52,326 bases of DNA from Candidatus Helarchaeota ASGARD archaeon Hel_GB_B (GCA_005191425.1 SUPR01000011.1:1-52326), one strand, 5' to 3'. Positions 16,851 to 27,157 are shown, numbered from the stretch's first letter. Notes: generated from the letters alone by a model not told the origin. Numbers and translations: made by a program.

Positions 16851-17094
16851 AGATGTTTTATTTTTAAAGCATAGGATTTTGTAAAAAGTCAAATAAATAT
16901 ATTTTTCTCCAAAAAATGATTTCATATGCTTTTTTTACACCAATCTTAATAAAAAACATTGAAAAAAATCATAATATAAAATTATCATTTGAAAATAGAA
17001 TATAAATTAGAAATGATGAAAATCAAATAAAATAAAAAACATTTAAAAATATTTTAGGCTAAATACAAATGCAACAAAAATAAAGATGAGTTAA

Positions 17095-18630
17095 ATGAAA
17101 AAAAAGACTATAATTTTAATTTTGTTATTAACTATAATCCCAATTTTTGTGAGTATATTAGAAATAAATTCTCCATTTATTTCACAAAGAAATTATACAT
17201 ATGATAATGAATTAACAATCTCAAATTTAGCTCTGGGTGATATCGATAGATTTGTTTCAACTGCAATTAATTGTACTGATATTACATATATGAATGGATA
17301 TATTTGGGCAATTAATTTTGATAATTATAATGAAATTTACAAATTGGATCCAGATACTGGGACTGAGATAATGCATTTTATATTATCATTTCCCGTTATT
17401 GGAATTGCAAATGATGGAGTTTATCTATATGTAAGTGTAAATGATGTGGGAAATAATACTATTTTCAAATTGGACACAAATGGCAATATAATATCTAAAG
17501 TAACAATTACTAATTCTTCTTTAATTGGTAAGATTTATGGACTTGTTTGTGTTGGTAATCAAATGTGGGCAGCTTCAAATAGTCCAGATAGGTTAGTCAG
17601 ATTTAATAAAGATACGGGGGTATCTGATAGAGAAATTTCTTATTTGAGTACTCCTGCAGCTGGATTAGCAGAATATGACAATTACATCTGGGGAATAATG
17701 TATGCAGTAAATAAAATTTATGCTTACGATCCAATGACAAAAAGATGTAAAGACACATTTTCAAATGGTTTTCCATCCCAAAATGGAGATTGGGGTTTTA
17801 CAGAAAACGGAACACATTTTATTGCTTCGGACTTTCATATGAAAAGATTAGTTTTCTATAAAATACCTACAAAACAAGGTGAAGTTTTTACTGAACATGA
17901 TGCGCCTGCTTCGTATTCACCGTATGATATAGCATGGAACGGAACAAATTATTTTGTTACAGATTTAGTAGATAAAAAAGTTTTTGTTTTAAGTGAAGGC
18001 CCAATGACTTTAGAATATTATTTTAATACAACAATCTCGCCTATGGGAATTGTTTATATCAATAATTATCTTTATATTAGCGATTATAATTCTCCCTATA
18101 GTATTTACAAATATACATTAACAGGTACTCAAGTATCCGTATTTACTACAAATTTTGGTGGTACTGTAGATAGTCTCACTTTTGATGGTACCTATATTTG
18201 GTCAGCTTTTGACAATTCATCGGGATCATATTTAGCTAAACATAATCTAGATGATTTATCTATAATTAAAGTATATCCGACCTATAATTTTGCAGGAATA
18301 GCATATGACAATAGAAATCATGTTATTTGGGCTGTAGATTGGACAAACAATACCATAGAACAAATAAATCCAAATAATGCTAAGTTAACTGGTATTAAAT
18401 TTTCGACTCCTTATTCAACTGGTGAATATGGACTGGTTTTTAATGGAAAACATCTAGTTCATTCTTCTTTTAGTAGTGGTAAAATTTATAAGATCATTGT
18501 TAATTTTCCAGTGGTAACTAACTTGCCCAATATACCTGGTTTTCAATTATATTTCATTATTGCCCTTGTAGGACTAATTAGTTTACTATATAACTCAATT
18601 AGAAAAAAAGAATGGCATATGCCCCTCTAG
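17095..18630 (+). CDS. Secreted beta-propeller protein with C-terminal membrane anchor
   Basis: A Sec signal peptide (KKK followed by about 18 hydrophobic residues) opens the protein. The central 430 residues contain repeated blades with a shared pattern, for example NGYIWAINFDN, IYKLDPDTGTEIMHF, VGNQMWAASNSPDRLVRFN and GTYIWSAFDNSSGSYLAKH, consistent with a YncE/NHL-type beta-propeller. Many NxT/S sequons are available for N-glycosylation. The C-terminus has NIPGFQLYF, a hydrophobic span and a basic tail IRKKEW. This resembles the PGF-CTERM tripartite sorting signal; whether an archaeosortase processes it is inference. It stands alone and is probably displayed on the cell surface. Confidence 0.78.
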   Translation: MKKKTIILILLLTIIPIFVSILEINSPFISQRNYTYDNELTISNLALGDIDRFVSTAINCTDITYMNGYIWAINFDNYNEIYKLDPDTGTEIMHFILSFPVIGIANDGVYLYVSVNDVGNNTIFKLDTNGNIISKVTITNSSLIGKIYGLVCVGNQMWAASNSPDRLVRFNKDTGVSDREISYLSTPAAGLAEYDNYIWGIMYAVNKIYAYDPMTKRCKDTFSNGFPSQNGDWGFTENGTHFIASDFHMKRLVFYKIPTKQGEVFTEHDAPASYSPYDIAWNGTNYFVTDLVDKKVFVLSEGPMTLEYYFNTTISPMGIVYINNYLYISDYNSPYSIYKYTLTGTQVSVFTTNFGGTVDSLTFDGTYIWSAFDNSSGSYLAKHNLDDLSIIKVYPTYNFAGIAYDNRNHVIWAVDWTNNTIEQINPNNAKLTGIKFSTPYSTGEYGLVFNGKHLVHSSFSSGKIYKIIVNFPVVTNLPNIPGFQLYFIIALVGLISLLYNSIRKKEWHMPL

Positions 18631-19074
18631 ACTACCAAATGAATGAAATAAAAAAAGTAATTAATAAACTTTTATTTTTTATATTTTTTTTATACTCTTT
18701 TAATTTAGAGGATTATTTTAGATGTTTATAGTTTGTAAATAATTTTTTATACAAATTAGCACTTTATTTGTATAATATTCTTTCTTAAAAAATAATTTTA
18801 TGGATTTATAATAATAAATGTCTGCAAATTTTATTTATTCATGGTGCTTTTCATTTTTTATAAGATTGTAAAGATTTTTTTCATAAATTTTTAGCATGAT
18901 ATAATTATTACCGACCTATTAAGCTATTATATTATTAAAAGATTATTAGTAAAAAATTAATCAGCGTCAAAAAGTGATAAAAGCCAAATAATTAAATTCA
19001 TTTAATTTAAATTTCTTCTTAAAGATTGAAATATGTGTAAAATTAATCTATAAGAATTAAAACCATTTTTTGAG
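18631..19074. other. Intergenic region with a T-rich tract
   Basis: About 440 AT-rich bases separate two genes of the same direction. The T-rich tract at 18670-18691 probably ends the propeller transcript. The remainder must include the promoter of the metallo-hydrolase gene, but I see no clear TATA element and no RNA gene. Confidence 0.4.
18670..18691 (+). terminator. Oligo-T terminator after the beta-propeller gene
   Basis: Two T runs (T6 and T7) separated by ATA lie about 40 bases after the stop, as expected for archaeal T-tract termination. Confidence 0.4.
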
Positions 19075-19077
19075 TTG

Positions 19078-19968
19078 ATGATTGTGCAAAAAATAAACAA
19101 TACAGAACTTATTAAAGATGTTGAAATATTATTTCTTGTTGAAAATTCGGTATATACATCAAAATTATTTGCTGAACATGGTTTAGCAATTTATTTAAGG
19201 GGACATTTTTTAAATGGAAAAGAATTCAAAGTTTTATTTGACACTGGTCAGACTGGAATTTCTCTAATCAATAATATAAAAAACTTAAAAGTTGATCTTA
19301 CTAATTTAGACGGAATAGTTTTTTCACATGGGCATTATGATCATACAGGAGGAATTAAGCATTTTCTTGAAAGTTATAATGATAATGTAAAAATATATTG
19401 TCATCCAGAGGTATTTAAGAAAAAATATTCAGTAAATAATCAAAAGAAAAGAGATATAGGACTTCCATTCAATAGAAAATTAATTGAATCTCTTGGTGGA
19501 ATATTTAAAGAAATAACTAAGCCAACTCAAATTGTAGGTGGAATATTTACTACTGGAGAAATTGAGAGGACTAATGATTTTGAGAAAGTCCCGGACCGGT
19601 TTAAGAAGTTGGAAGACGGAGAATTAATTCAGGATGATATTATAGATGATTTAGCATTAATCTTAAACACGCCGGAAGGAATTATTTTAGTTACAGGGTG
19701 TGGACATTCAGGTGTAGTTAATACAATTCATCATTCTTTAAAAATTTCGAATAGTAATAAGGTATTAGGGTTATTTGGAGGTTTTCATTTGATAGATGCT
19801 AATTTTTCTAAAGTTAATACTACAATTGATAACCTAAAAAAAATAGATATTGAGACAATTGGTGCATGCCATTGTACAGGTTCATTTGCAGCAAGTTTAT
19901 TAATTAATGAATATGTAGGTCAATATAGATATTGTTCTACCGGCGTTAAATTAGTATTTAAATTTTAA
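19078..19968 (+). CDS. Metallo-beta-lactamase fold hydrolase, COG1237 family
   Basis: The metal-binding motif FSHGHYDHTGG is present, with DTGQTG before it, GCGHSG in the middle and a final GACHCTGS. This is the COG1237 pattern, a family often annotated as 7,8-dihydropterin-6-methyl-4-(beta-D-ribofuranosyl)aminobenzene 5'-phosphate synthase after the methanogen protein MJ0301. That reaction concerns methanopterin synthesis, and pterin genes occur about 10 kb away, but the annotation is not secure for all members. Length 296 is normal. ATG 19078 and TTG 19075 are adjacent; ATG is chosen. It converges with the macrodomain gene. Confidence 0.85.
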   Translation: MIVQKINNTELIKDVEILFLVENSVYTSKLFAEHGLAIYLRGHFLNGKEFKVLFDTGQTGISLINNIKNLKVDLTNLDGIVFSHGHYDHTGGIKHFLESYNDNVKIYCHPEVFKKKYSVNNQKKRDIGLPFNRKLIESLGGIFKEITKPTQIVGGIFTTGEIERTNDFEKVPDRFKKLEDGELIQDDIIDDLALILNTPEGIILVTGCGHSGVVNTIHHSLKISNSNKVLGLFGGFHLIDANFSKVNTTIDNLKKIDIETIGACHCTGSFAASLLINEYVGQYRYCSTGVKLVFKF

Positions 19969-19986
19969 TTTGCTTATTTTTACTAT

Positions 19987-20514
19987 TTATTTTAAAAGCT
20001 CAGTTAAAGTATTTTTAAAAACATTAAAATCATTTTGTGTAAATAAAACGAAATTAACTGATTTAATGTTCGAGTTTCCTTTAAGATATTCAATAGTAGT
20101 ACTTAACATTATTTTTGCACATTTATTGATTGGATAACCAAAAATTCCAGTACTTATTGCAGGAAATGCAATACTTTTTAAGTTATGTTTATCAGCAAGT
20201 TTTAATGAATTCAATGTAGCATTTTTTAATTTGTTATCTTCATCACCTTCGCCCATACGTGGGCCTACTGCATGTATAACATAGCGAGCTTTCAAATTTC
20301 CGCCAGTAGTAATTACAGCTCCACCTACAAAAGTTCCGCCAATTTTATTGCATTCTTCTTGAATTATTGGTCCACCTTTTCTCCTAATAGCACCAGCCAC
20401 ACCACCACCCATGATTAATTGTGCATTAGCTGCATTAACTATTGCGTCAGTATCTTGTTCTGTAATATCTCCTTTTATTAAATTAATTTCTGAATCCTTT
20501 ATTCTTACATTCAT
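19987..20514 (-). CDS. Macrodomain protein (ADP-ribose binding or hydrolysing)
   Basis: A single macrodomain of 175 residues, starting with [19 protein letters not shown]. It has the GGGVAGAI loop, the VIHAVGPR strand and the diphosphate-binding loop STGIFGYP. These features match O-acetyl-ADP-ribose deacetylase/YmdB and AF1521-like proteins. The Asn-Ala-Ala-Asn and GGGVAGAI residues used for catalysis in the MacroD group are present, so hydrolysis of ADP-ribosyl esters is likely. It stands alone, about 100 bases after the HAD gene in the same direction and possibly part of that transcript. Confidence 0.92.
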   Translation of the reverse strand: MNVRIKDSEINLIKGDITEQDTDAIVNAANAQLIMGGGVAGAIRRKGGPIIQEECNKIGGTFVGGAVITTGGNLKARYVIHAVGPRMGEGDEDNKLKNATLNSLKLADKHNLKSIAFPAISTGIFGYPINKCAKIMLSTTIEYLKGNSNIKSVNFVLFTQNDFNVFKNTLTELLK

Positions 20515-20611
20515 TTAACTTACACCAAATCAATTATTTTTATTCTAAATTAAATAGTATTGTTGAATATTTAAATTTATAAAAATTCATTAAATTAAAA
20601 AAAGTTGTCAA

Positions 20612-21307
20612 TTAACTAATTATAGAATATAATTCTTCCAAATCATTGACTAATAGATCAGGCGCTTCGCTTTTTAATTGGTCTTTAGAGTGAAAACCAG
20701 TGCAAACAGATATACACATAATACCACCATTTTTACCTGCTTTTATATCATGGATTGAGTCTCCAATGATAATACATTCCTCTTTTTTTAAATGTAAGTG
20801 ATTGACAGCCAGAAGATAAGCCGCAGGATTTGGTTTTCCAATTTTTATGTTATCACCAGTTATAATTACGTCAAAAAAATCAAACAATTTCACTTTTTTC
20901 AAAATATAATTAACATTAATTTGAGGTGTAGAGGAACAGACCGCCAGTTTGTAATTATTAGACTTAAAATATTTTAATAATTTAATTGCGCCATTTTGGA
21001 CAGGAATATCTCCTTCTAAAAATTCGTGATAATATTTAATTTTTTTAGATGCAATTTTTTTTACAACTTTTTTTTCAGTACCACCAAGAGAATTAAAATT
21101 TTTATTAAATAAGATATCACTTGGAATATCCCACGGAGTTCGTCCCATATTTTGCTCTATAATTTTTTTGTCAATTGTATAACTACTTTCGTTAAATGCT
21201 TTCAAAAAAGCCTGGACATGATATTTTAAAGTATTTATAAGCGTTCCATCTAAATCAAAGATAAACCCTTTTATTCTATTATTTAATATTTTATTCTTTA
21301 AGCTCAT
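20612..21307 (-). CDS. HAD-family phosphatase
   Basis: All HAD motifs are seen: FDLDGTLINT (motif I with nucleophile Asp), CSSTPQ (motif II), the Lys in GKPNPAAYLLA (motif III) and IIGDSIHDIKAG (motif IV). A four-helix cap lies between motifs I and II, as in phosphoglycolate phosphatase and beta-phosphoglucomutase-like enzymes. The substrate cannot be read. Its start lies inside the end of the flippase gene (17-base overlap), so the pair is translationally coupled, which suggests a sugar- or lipid-phosphate substrate linked to envelope glycan synthesis. Confidence 0.9.
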   Translation of the reverse strand: MSLKNKILNNRIKGFIFDLDGTLINTLKYHVQAFLKAFNESSYTIDKKIIEQNMGRTPWDIPSDILFNKNFNSLGGTEKKVVKKIASKKIKYYHEFLEGDIPVQNGAIKLLKYFKSNNYKLAVCSSTPQINVNYILKKVKLFDFFDVIITGDNIKIGKPNPAAYLLAVNHLHLKKEECIIIGDSIHDIKAGKNGGIMCISVCTGFHSKDQLKSEAPDLLVNDLEELYSIIS

Positions 21308-22979
21308 TGTCGCTCTTTCTTGTAGATAATTTATTAAATATTAAAGTTCGTCTTCTTATACTTTTAAAAATACTTTTAATTGACCTTTTTAATGCACCCA
21401 TATCATTTTTATGAAAACCCTTTATTAAATAGAAGATTAGAAAGCTAGTCCCGGCATATATCAATATTATTAGTCCATCAACAAGTAAATACAAGAATCC
21501 TTCGGTTGTCGTATATGGAATAAGATTAAAAAATTTCAAAAATAAAAACAAGGTACTTGGGACAGAAATGGAGAATAGTATTTTTCCAAATTTAGTTATC
21601 AAACTTTTAATGGGATATTGTAATTTATTTGCAGTATAAAATAAGAAAATAAATGAATAGATTGAAACTGCAAGTGCTACGCCCATTGCAAGTCCATTTA
21701 AATCGAAAAATATAAACCCAACTAAACTAAATGAAACAATTAATCCATATTCAAGAAAAGCTAAGTACATCCATTTGTGGGTTAAATTCATACTTTGCAT
21801 AATATATCTGCATAATCCTATGCTTAATTTAATAGCGTACATTAATACTAAACTGCTTAATATTGGCCATGCATTATAAAATGGTAGACCGATGTAATGT
21901 AATAATATTTGGGGCGATAATAACATTACGCTTGTTGCTAAAACAATTGATAAAAAGAAGGACAAATTGAATAATCTTCCAAATAAATCTCTAAATTTTT
22001 GCATTTCTTTTTTTGTATATAATTCAGTTGCAATTGCAACTTGACCACCCTGCAAGCTAGATGTTAATGCCATTCCATATCTTCCGAGTTTCAGAGAAGT
22101 CCCATAAATAGTAATTGAGTAATTTGGATTTGTATATGGGTATTTCATAGACATTAGATAAGGGATTAAAACGGTATTTAAATCAATAAACAATGTTTCA
22201 TCAAAATTAGCGAAATAAAATGCTAACCCTTGAGAGCTATACCTTTTTATATCTTTCCAATTGACATACTTTAAACTGAATTTCAAATTCTTATATCTTT
22301 TTTTGATTATGTAAAAAATGGCAATGCTCCCAATAATTATAAACAAATAATCAGATATAATGAGTCCTAATACATTAAAGCCCAATACAATAAATATTAT
22401 TTTAAAAAATGATGTAGTTGTATTAACAATAGTCATTATAAATACATAGAAATCATTTCTTTGGAAGCCCAATAATACTATTGTATATGGATTAACTAAA
22501 TTAAGAATAAATCTACCAATTATTAATGCAACACATGATGATATATAAATATTCATAAAACTTGGCTCAATAATACCTCTAGACGGCACAAAAAAAAACA
22601 TTATAAAAATCAAAATTATTGTAGTTATGATGGAAGCTAAAATATTTAAAAATAAATTAATCGAGAAAACTGAATTTATTTTGTTTTCATTCTTTAAGGA
22701 AAAATATTCCGATATGAATTTGCTACTAGAAAAATTTGTCCCTAAATTAAAAAAATTATAGGATAATATTATTATACCGGCATAGGAAGTGATAGTGTAA
22801 TAATATCCGAAATCAAATTTGATAAAATTTAAGATTATTGGTATTGAAATAAACTTTAAAATATAACTTATTATATTTCCTGCTAGATTAAATAAAGAGT
22901 TTCTACCAACTCTTTCACTAAAAGGAATTTTATAGCTTATATTTTCATCAAAATCATTATTTTGCTTGTCTTCTGCCAC
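21291..22979 (-). CDS. Lipid-linked oligosaccharide flippase (Wzx/MATE-like)
   Basis: A polytopic protein of 562 residues with about 12-14 hydrophobic segments, spaced as in polysaccharide biosynthesis (Wzx, MurJ-like, MOP superfamily) exporters. The N-terminal part has a typical SLFNLAGNIISYILKF helix after a polar leader. The C-terminal tail is long and basic (SIKSIFKSIRRR). The start is GTG. It should flip lipid-linked glycans, such as dolichol-linked oligosaccharides used in S-layer or N-glycan assembly. The HAD phosphatase overlaps its end. It has no detectable glycosyltransferase neighbour in this window. Confidence 0.82.
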   Translation of the reverse strand: MAEDKQNNDFDENISYKIPFSERVGRNSLFNLAGNIISYILKFISIPIILNFIKFDFGYYYTITSYAGIIILSYNFFNLGTNFSSSKFISEYFSLKNENKINSVFSINLFLNILASIITTIILIFIMFFFVPSRGIIEPSFMNIYISSCVALIIGRFILNLVNPYTIVLLGFQRNDFYVFIMTIVNTTTSFFKIIFIVLGFNVLGLIISDYLFIIIGSIAIFYIIKKRYKNLKFSLKYVNWKDIKRYSSQGLAFYFANFDETLFIDLNTVLIPYLMSMKYPYTNPNYSITIYGTSLKLGRYGMALTSSLQGGQVAIATELYTKKEMQKFRDLFGRLFNLSFFLSIVLATSVMLLSPQILLHYIGLPFYNAWPILSSLVLMYAIKLSIGLCRYIMQSMNLTHKWMYLAFLEYGLIVSFSLVGFIFFDLNGLAMGVALAVSIYSFIFLFYTANKLQYPIKSLITKFGKILFSISVPSTLFLFLKFFNLIPYTTTEGFLYLLVDGLIILIYAGTSFLIFYLIKGFHKNDMGALKRSIKSIFKSIRRRTLIFNKLSTRKSDNELKE

Positions 22980-23549
22980 TAATTCTCACATTCCATATAA
23001 CTATTATTACAAAATCTATTAATCAAACATAATAAACAATCAAATCAAAACTTTACTACTATTTTAAGATTTATTAAATGTTTATTCTTAAACTCTTTCG
23101 ATTTTTTCATTCGACTTTTTAAATTAATTGGTATAATTTATTTAAATACTTTAATTTTAATGTTCAGATTTTGAAAATATAATTATGTAATAAATTTTTT
23201 AATGTAGAATAGAACCAAATTAACTGTTAATATATAAATTGCGCATCATATTGATTGTAATTGTTTCTTTTTTCTGCTCAAATGATAGTTTAAATTTTTA
23301 AATTATCGAAAATTTTCATTCGCACCTAAATTATTAAAATTAATAAATATTTTTTTAATTAGATTATTTTGAAAATATCTAAAAAAATAACTAAATATAT
23401 TAAAAATACAATCGCCTTAAATAGAATCATCAAAAATTAAATTATTTAAGGTATTAAAATTATAGTAAGAAAAATTTAACTACAAATTCAGTTATATAAA
23501 AGGGCTTATAATTTATAATCCAATAAAAAATAAATATTAATTCAGAAAA
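22980..23549. other. Long intergenic region between divergent genes
   Basis: This 570-base AT-rich gap is the longest here without a gene. It holds the promoters of the flippase operon and the DHH gene. A good TATA element for the DHH gene lies near its right end. I see no reading frame, tRNA-like structure or repeat. Confidence 0.4.
23492..23499 (+). promoter_or_regulatory. TATA box for the DHH phosphoesterase gene
   Basis: TTATATAA followed by AAGGG lies 51-58 bases before the ATG at 23550, predicting a leader of about 30 bases. The GC step after it makes it stand out from the background. Confidence 0.5.
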
Positions 23550-24518
23550 ATGAAAAAAATAATTATAATTACACATAGAGAAGACCTTGATGGAATAGGT
23601 TCTGCTGCAATATTAAAGAGATATTATGACCAAAGTGGTGAATATTTCTTTTTTTTTTATTACTCTCTTTATAGTGAATTTGTGAAATTAATTTCAAAGG
23701 CAATAGTTAAAGATTTTGATTTGTTATATATAACAGATATTGGATTTAATGAATTATATTTACCATTTTTTCGAGGAACGGTTGATTTTCATAAAAAAAA
23801 TTATTATGAATCTATTAGATTAAAGTTCAAGAAAATTTATTGGATAGACCATCATCTGATTAATAATGAAAATAGAAGATTTATGGAATCTATTTTAGGA
23901 GGTTTTATTCACAACGCTAAAAATGGTTGCGCATCTAAATTACTTTATAAATATCTAAAGGAAAAATATGGGTGGATAGATAGTATTTCGGAGCAAATTT
24001 CTAATTTTGCTAATGCAGTAGACCATAATATAAGTTTAGAAATATCAGATATGTTGCAGAGGGTCATAAATGCAAATCAAACTAATTTAAGAAATTTATA
24101 TAAAATAATGTTATATTTATCTGAGGGAGATTTTGAGAATGACTGGATTATAAATCAGAACAAAGAAAGATTAAAAGTTGAAAATATCGAGATAAAACGA
24201 GTTTTAAAAAATTTAATAAATTTTGAAATAAATGGGTTGAAAATACTTATAGGAATTTCTGAAATATTTACGACAGGTAGTCTTATAAAATATTTATTTA
24301 ACAATCTTGATGCAGATATCTATCTAACAATAAATGGAGACCAAGTTTCAATTAGAAGCCATTCGATCAATGTGCGAAATATAGCAACTGAATTCGGCGG
24401 TGGTGGACATAAATTTAGAGCAGGGTTTGTTTATAAAGATATAATTAAAGATAACAAAATATCAAAAAAATTCATAGAGGAGTTTAAAAATATAATAAGT
24501 ATTAAAACTAAAAAATAA
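23550..24518 (+). CDS. DHH/DHHA1 family phosphoesterase
   Basis: The DHH domain is present with HREDLDGIGSAA, a second Asp in ITDIGFN and the name-giving motif in IDHHLINN. The C-terminal DHHA1 domain ends with the GGGGHKFRAGF signature. Proteins of this layout (NrnA, archaeal GAN-like) are exonucleases or phosphatases acting on nanoRNA, pAp, cyclic dinucleotides or single-stranded DNA. The protein is somewhat divergent between the two domains. It has no partner gene; the next gene converges on it. Confidence 0.88.
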   Translation: MKKIIIITHREDLDGIGSAAILKRYYDQSGEYFFFFYYSLYSEFVKLISKAIVKDFDLLYITDIGFNELYLPFFRGTVDFHKKNYYESIRLKFKKIYWIDHHLINNENRRFMESILGGFIHNAKNGCASKLLYKYLKEKYGWIDSISEQISNFANAVDHNISLEISDMLQRVINANQTNLRNLYKIMLYLSEGDFENDWIINQNKERLKVENIEIKRVLKNLINFEINGLKILIGISEIFTTGSLIKYLFNNLDADIYLTINGDQVSIRSHSINVRNIATEFGGGGHKFRAGFVYKDIIKDNKISKKFIEEFKNIISIKTKK

Positions 24519-24552
24519 GTTATGACTTGGGTTTTTTTAATTTGAAAAATCA

Positions 24553-25086
24553 TTAATCAGTACTGGACCCACATTTAAAACAGAATTTATCATTTCTTGA
24601 GATTGGTTCACCACAATAGGGACAATAATAAGGATTTTCAGATTTTGCTTCACTGACTTCAATTTTTTGGTCTTCCAATTTTTTAGGATTGATAATAATA
24701 TCACCAGTTTTTTTATCATAGATATATTTTAACCTGCCTTCAGATCTTAAGTCCATTAGAACTCTGAGTAAAATGTTTTGACTAATCATGGTCTCTGAAC
24801 TTAACTTATCTAGTGAAATTCTATCGTTCAATTCTTTATAAGAATTCAATACACTTTCTACTGTTTTCTTAAATCTTTTATTTTGCATATATTGATTAAC
24901 TGACGCAATCCATAGGAAAAAAGCTGGGATACCAAACCAAAAGCCCCAATACTTAATTCCAATAAAAGGAATATCAAATATAATGAATACAATACTGATT
25001 AATACAAGTATTGTAAAAACTAAAGCTACACCAGCAGTATTCCAGAATTCTCTACTTTTTTCATAATACCTATCATCTTTTTTCAA
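24553..25086 (-). CDS. Membrane protein with C-terminal zinc ribbon
   Basis: Two closely spaced membrane segments (about 15-35 and 43-62) form the N-terminal part. A cytoplasmic helix region with LSSETMISQNILLRVLMDL follows, which may be a small winged-helix-like segment. The end is a zinc ribbon, YYCPYCGEPISRNDKFCFKCGSSTD without further tail. Such proteins are common in archaea and may sense or scaffold at the membrane. I cannot name a function. Confidence 0.7.
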   Translation of the reverse strand: MKKDDRYYEKSREFWNTAGVALVFTILVLISIVFIIFDIPFIGIKYWGFWFGIPAFFLWIASVNQYMQNKRFKKTVESVLNSYKELNDRISLDKLSSETMISQNILLRVLMDLRSEGRLKYIYDKKTGDIIINPKKLEDQKIEVSEAKSENPYYCPYCGEPISRNDKFCFKCGSSTD

Positions 25087-25337
25087 TATTCAAACACCAA
25101 AGAATTTCTCTTTATTTTCTATACATATTCCAATTGTCTTATCTTATATAAAGATTTAAAGATTGAATAGAATTATTAATAATAAAAAAACTTTATTTTA
25201 AATAGTTATTGGTTTTATAATCTAATAAAAGGCTAAGAAATTAAAATAAAAAAGATAAAACATAATTTTTCAATCAATAAAAAAGAGTTTCAAAAATATT
25301 CTGAGAATAAAATTAAATCAAAAATTAAATAAAAAAA

Positions 25338-26258
25338 TTAAATAAAAATTTTAACGAGTGGAGCAAAGAATCTTATAAAACCAACTTTCCAGCCAAGATT
25401 ACTTCTAAGATCATCGATGTAATCGTCGAAATTTCTTTTTTGAAAATTAAAGACTTTTTCAGATGTATTTGTATCATACCAGTCAAGGTAAAAATGGTCA
25501 TTACTAAATTTTTCCTTATTGGGAGGCGGCAAATTGAACATTTCAAATAACTTAACAATTTGATCATAATAAATAAGTTGACATTGTGTGCCGCCACCGA
25601 TAATATAGGTCTTTTTAGCTTGATGGGGAGGTATTGAAACTGCATTGGATACAGCTAAGGCTACATCTAAAGGATGAATAAATTCCACTCTTTGATCCCA
25701 AGGAAGTGAATACATTCGTTTTAAGTTTTTTGGTTTAAGGTCAACATTTAGATATGGTGCTTCAGCAAATCTGAGGATTATCCACTCTAAATTAGAGTTT
25801 TTAACAATATTTTCACATTTTATTTTATGTTCAGAATAATTATCTGTAGCAAAAACAGGGTGATCAACAGTTATTGGGGGATTTTCATTATGTGTATGGC
25901 CAAAAACAGCAACAGAAGAAGTAAATATAAGTCTACAATTTGGATTTAATTGCTCAATTAATTTTACTAACTGTCTAGTACCTTCAACATTAATTTCATA
26001 AGCTTTGGGATTTGTTTCAGACCAAGGAGGTAATATGAATGCTAAATGTATAATAACATCTTGATCAGGAATTAAATCCTTATACGTATTTTCATCTAAT
26101 ATATTTCCCCATTTTACTAAGTCGGGAAATTTATTAGCGCCCATTTGGTTATTCATAGTTTTTAGATCAAAAATGGTAATTTCATGCCCTTTTTCTAACA
26201 AATTTTTGCAAATATGTCTTCCTAGACCGCCTAAGCCACCAGTAATTAATATTTTCAT
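25338..26258 (-). CDS. NAD-dependent epimerase/dehydratase (extended SDR)
   Basis: The Rossmann motif is ITGGLGGLGRHI at the start. The catalytic Ser lies in FTSSVAVFG and the YxxxK pair in NYSEHKIK. The length of 306 residues and the segments HLAFILPPW and EINVEGTRQLV match the extended SDR family that includes nucleotide-sugar epimerases and 3-beta-hydroxysteroid dehydrogenase-like enzymes. It is divergent from the steroid-5-alpha-reductase-like gene with only 109 bases between them. A shared role in isoprenoid or sterol-like lipid modification is possible but unproven. Confidence 0.85.
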   Translation of the reverse strand: MKILITGGLGGLGRHICKNLLEKGHEITIFDLKTMNNQMGANKFPDLVKWGNILDENTYKDLIPDQDVIIHLAFILPPWSETNPKAYEINVEGTRQLVKLIEQLNPNCRLIFTSSVAVFGHTHNENPPITVDHPVFATDNYSEHKIKCENIVKNSNLEWIILRFAEAPYLNVDLKPKNLKRMYSLPWDQRVEFIHPLDVALAVSNAVSIPPHQAKKTYIIGGGTQCQLIYYDQIVKLFEMFNLPPPNKEKFSNDHFYLDWYDTNTSEKVFNFQKRNFDDYIDDLRSNLGWKVGFIRFFAPLVKIFI

Positions 26259-26367
26259 AGTAGTTCACTTTTAAACAAATAAATTTTAACCAATTAATAT
26301 TACCCAAAAAATTATAAAATAAATAAATAATGCTTGAAATATCAAGGTAATATAAAAATAATAAAAT

Positions 26368-27123
26368 GTGAAAATGATGATCGAATTGTTTTTTTTTTAC
26401 ACAATAGAAATCATGTTTTTAATTTGGGGTGGAATAATGTTTATAGTTTTATTATCTAAACCAGCTAATTATGGGAGACATGCTAAGAGTGGAATTAATT
26501 ATAGGATAGCATGGGTAATTATGGAATCAGTATCATTGTTTATGTACTTAATTTGTTATTTTATTGGTAATAGATTGTATAATGTAGTTGCTATAATATT
26601 TATGTGTTTATTTGTTGGACATTATATTAACCGAGCTTTTATTTTTCCATTTCTTGTTAGAGGTAAAGAATTTATTCCATTTTCTATAATGATGACAGGT
26701 GTTCTTTTTAACTTAATAAATGGATATTTACAAGGAAGATGGTTAACTTATTTTGGTCCTATTCTCGAAATTAATTGGTTATTAACGCCACAATTTTTAA
26801 TAGGTATTACCATTTTTTTTATAGGAGTGATAATTAATTTGCATTCAGACCATATTCTAAGGACATTGAGAAAACACGGTGATAGAGGATATAAAATTCC
26901 TTTTGGAGGAGTTTTCAAGTGGGTATCTTGTGGAAATTATTTGGGAGAAGTTATAGAATGGGTTGGATGGGCTATTTTGACCTGGTCTTTTTCAGGTCTA
27001 GTTTTTGCTTTTTGGGTCATGGCAAATTTAATTCCCAGAGCGAGGTCACATCATAAATGGTATTTAGAACATTTTCCGGACTATCCAAAAGATAGAAAAG
27101 CCATTTTTCCATTTTTAATTTAG
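26368..27123 (+). CDS. Steroid 5-alpha-reductase-like membrane protein
   Basis: The 251-residue protein has about six hydrophobic segments and the conserved C-terminal signature of the steroid 5-alpha-reductase/DUF1295 family: YKIPFGGVFKWVSCGNYLGE, then EWVGWAI, NLIPRARSHHKWY and FPDYPKDRKAIFPF. These contain the NADPH-binding and catalytic residues in eukaryotic SRD5A1/2. Family members reduce activated double bonds in steroids, polyprenols or other lipids. In an archaeon the natural substrate is more likely an isoprenoid or quinone side chain. A Bat-type HTH gene follows by 34 bases. Confidence 0.85.
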   Translation: MKMMIELFFFYTIEIMFLIWGGIMFIVLLSKPANYGRHAKSGINYRIAWVIMESVSLFMYLICYFIGNRLYNVVAIIFMCLFVGHYINRAFIFPFLVRGKEFIPFSIMMTGVLFNLINGYLQGRWLTYFGPILEINWLLTPQFLIGITIFFIGVIINLHSDHILRTLRKHGDRGYKIPFGGVFKWVSCGNYLGEVIEWVGWAILTWSFSGLVFAFWVMANLIPRARSHHKWYLEHFPDYPKDRKAIFPFLI

Positions 27124-27157
27124 TTTATTAAAAAAAAGCAAATAAAGGAGGATGTAG

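Noticed and set aside
25373..25645. A 90-codon minus-strand frame
   Set aside because: It overlaps the SDR gene on the same strand in another frame, and the SDR has a full set of catalytic motifs.
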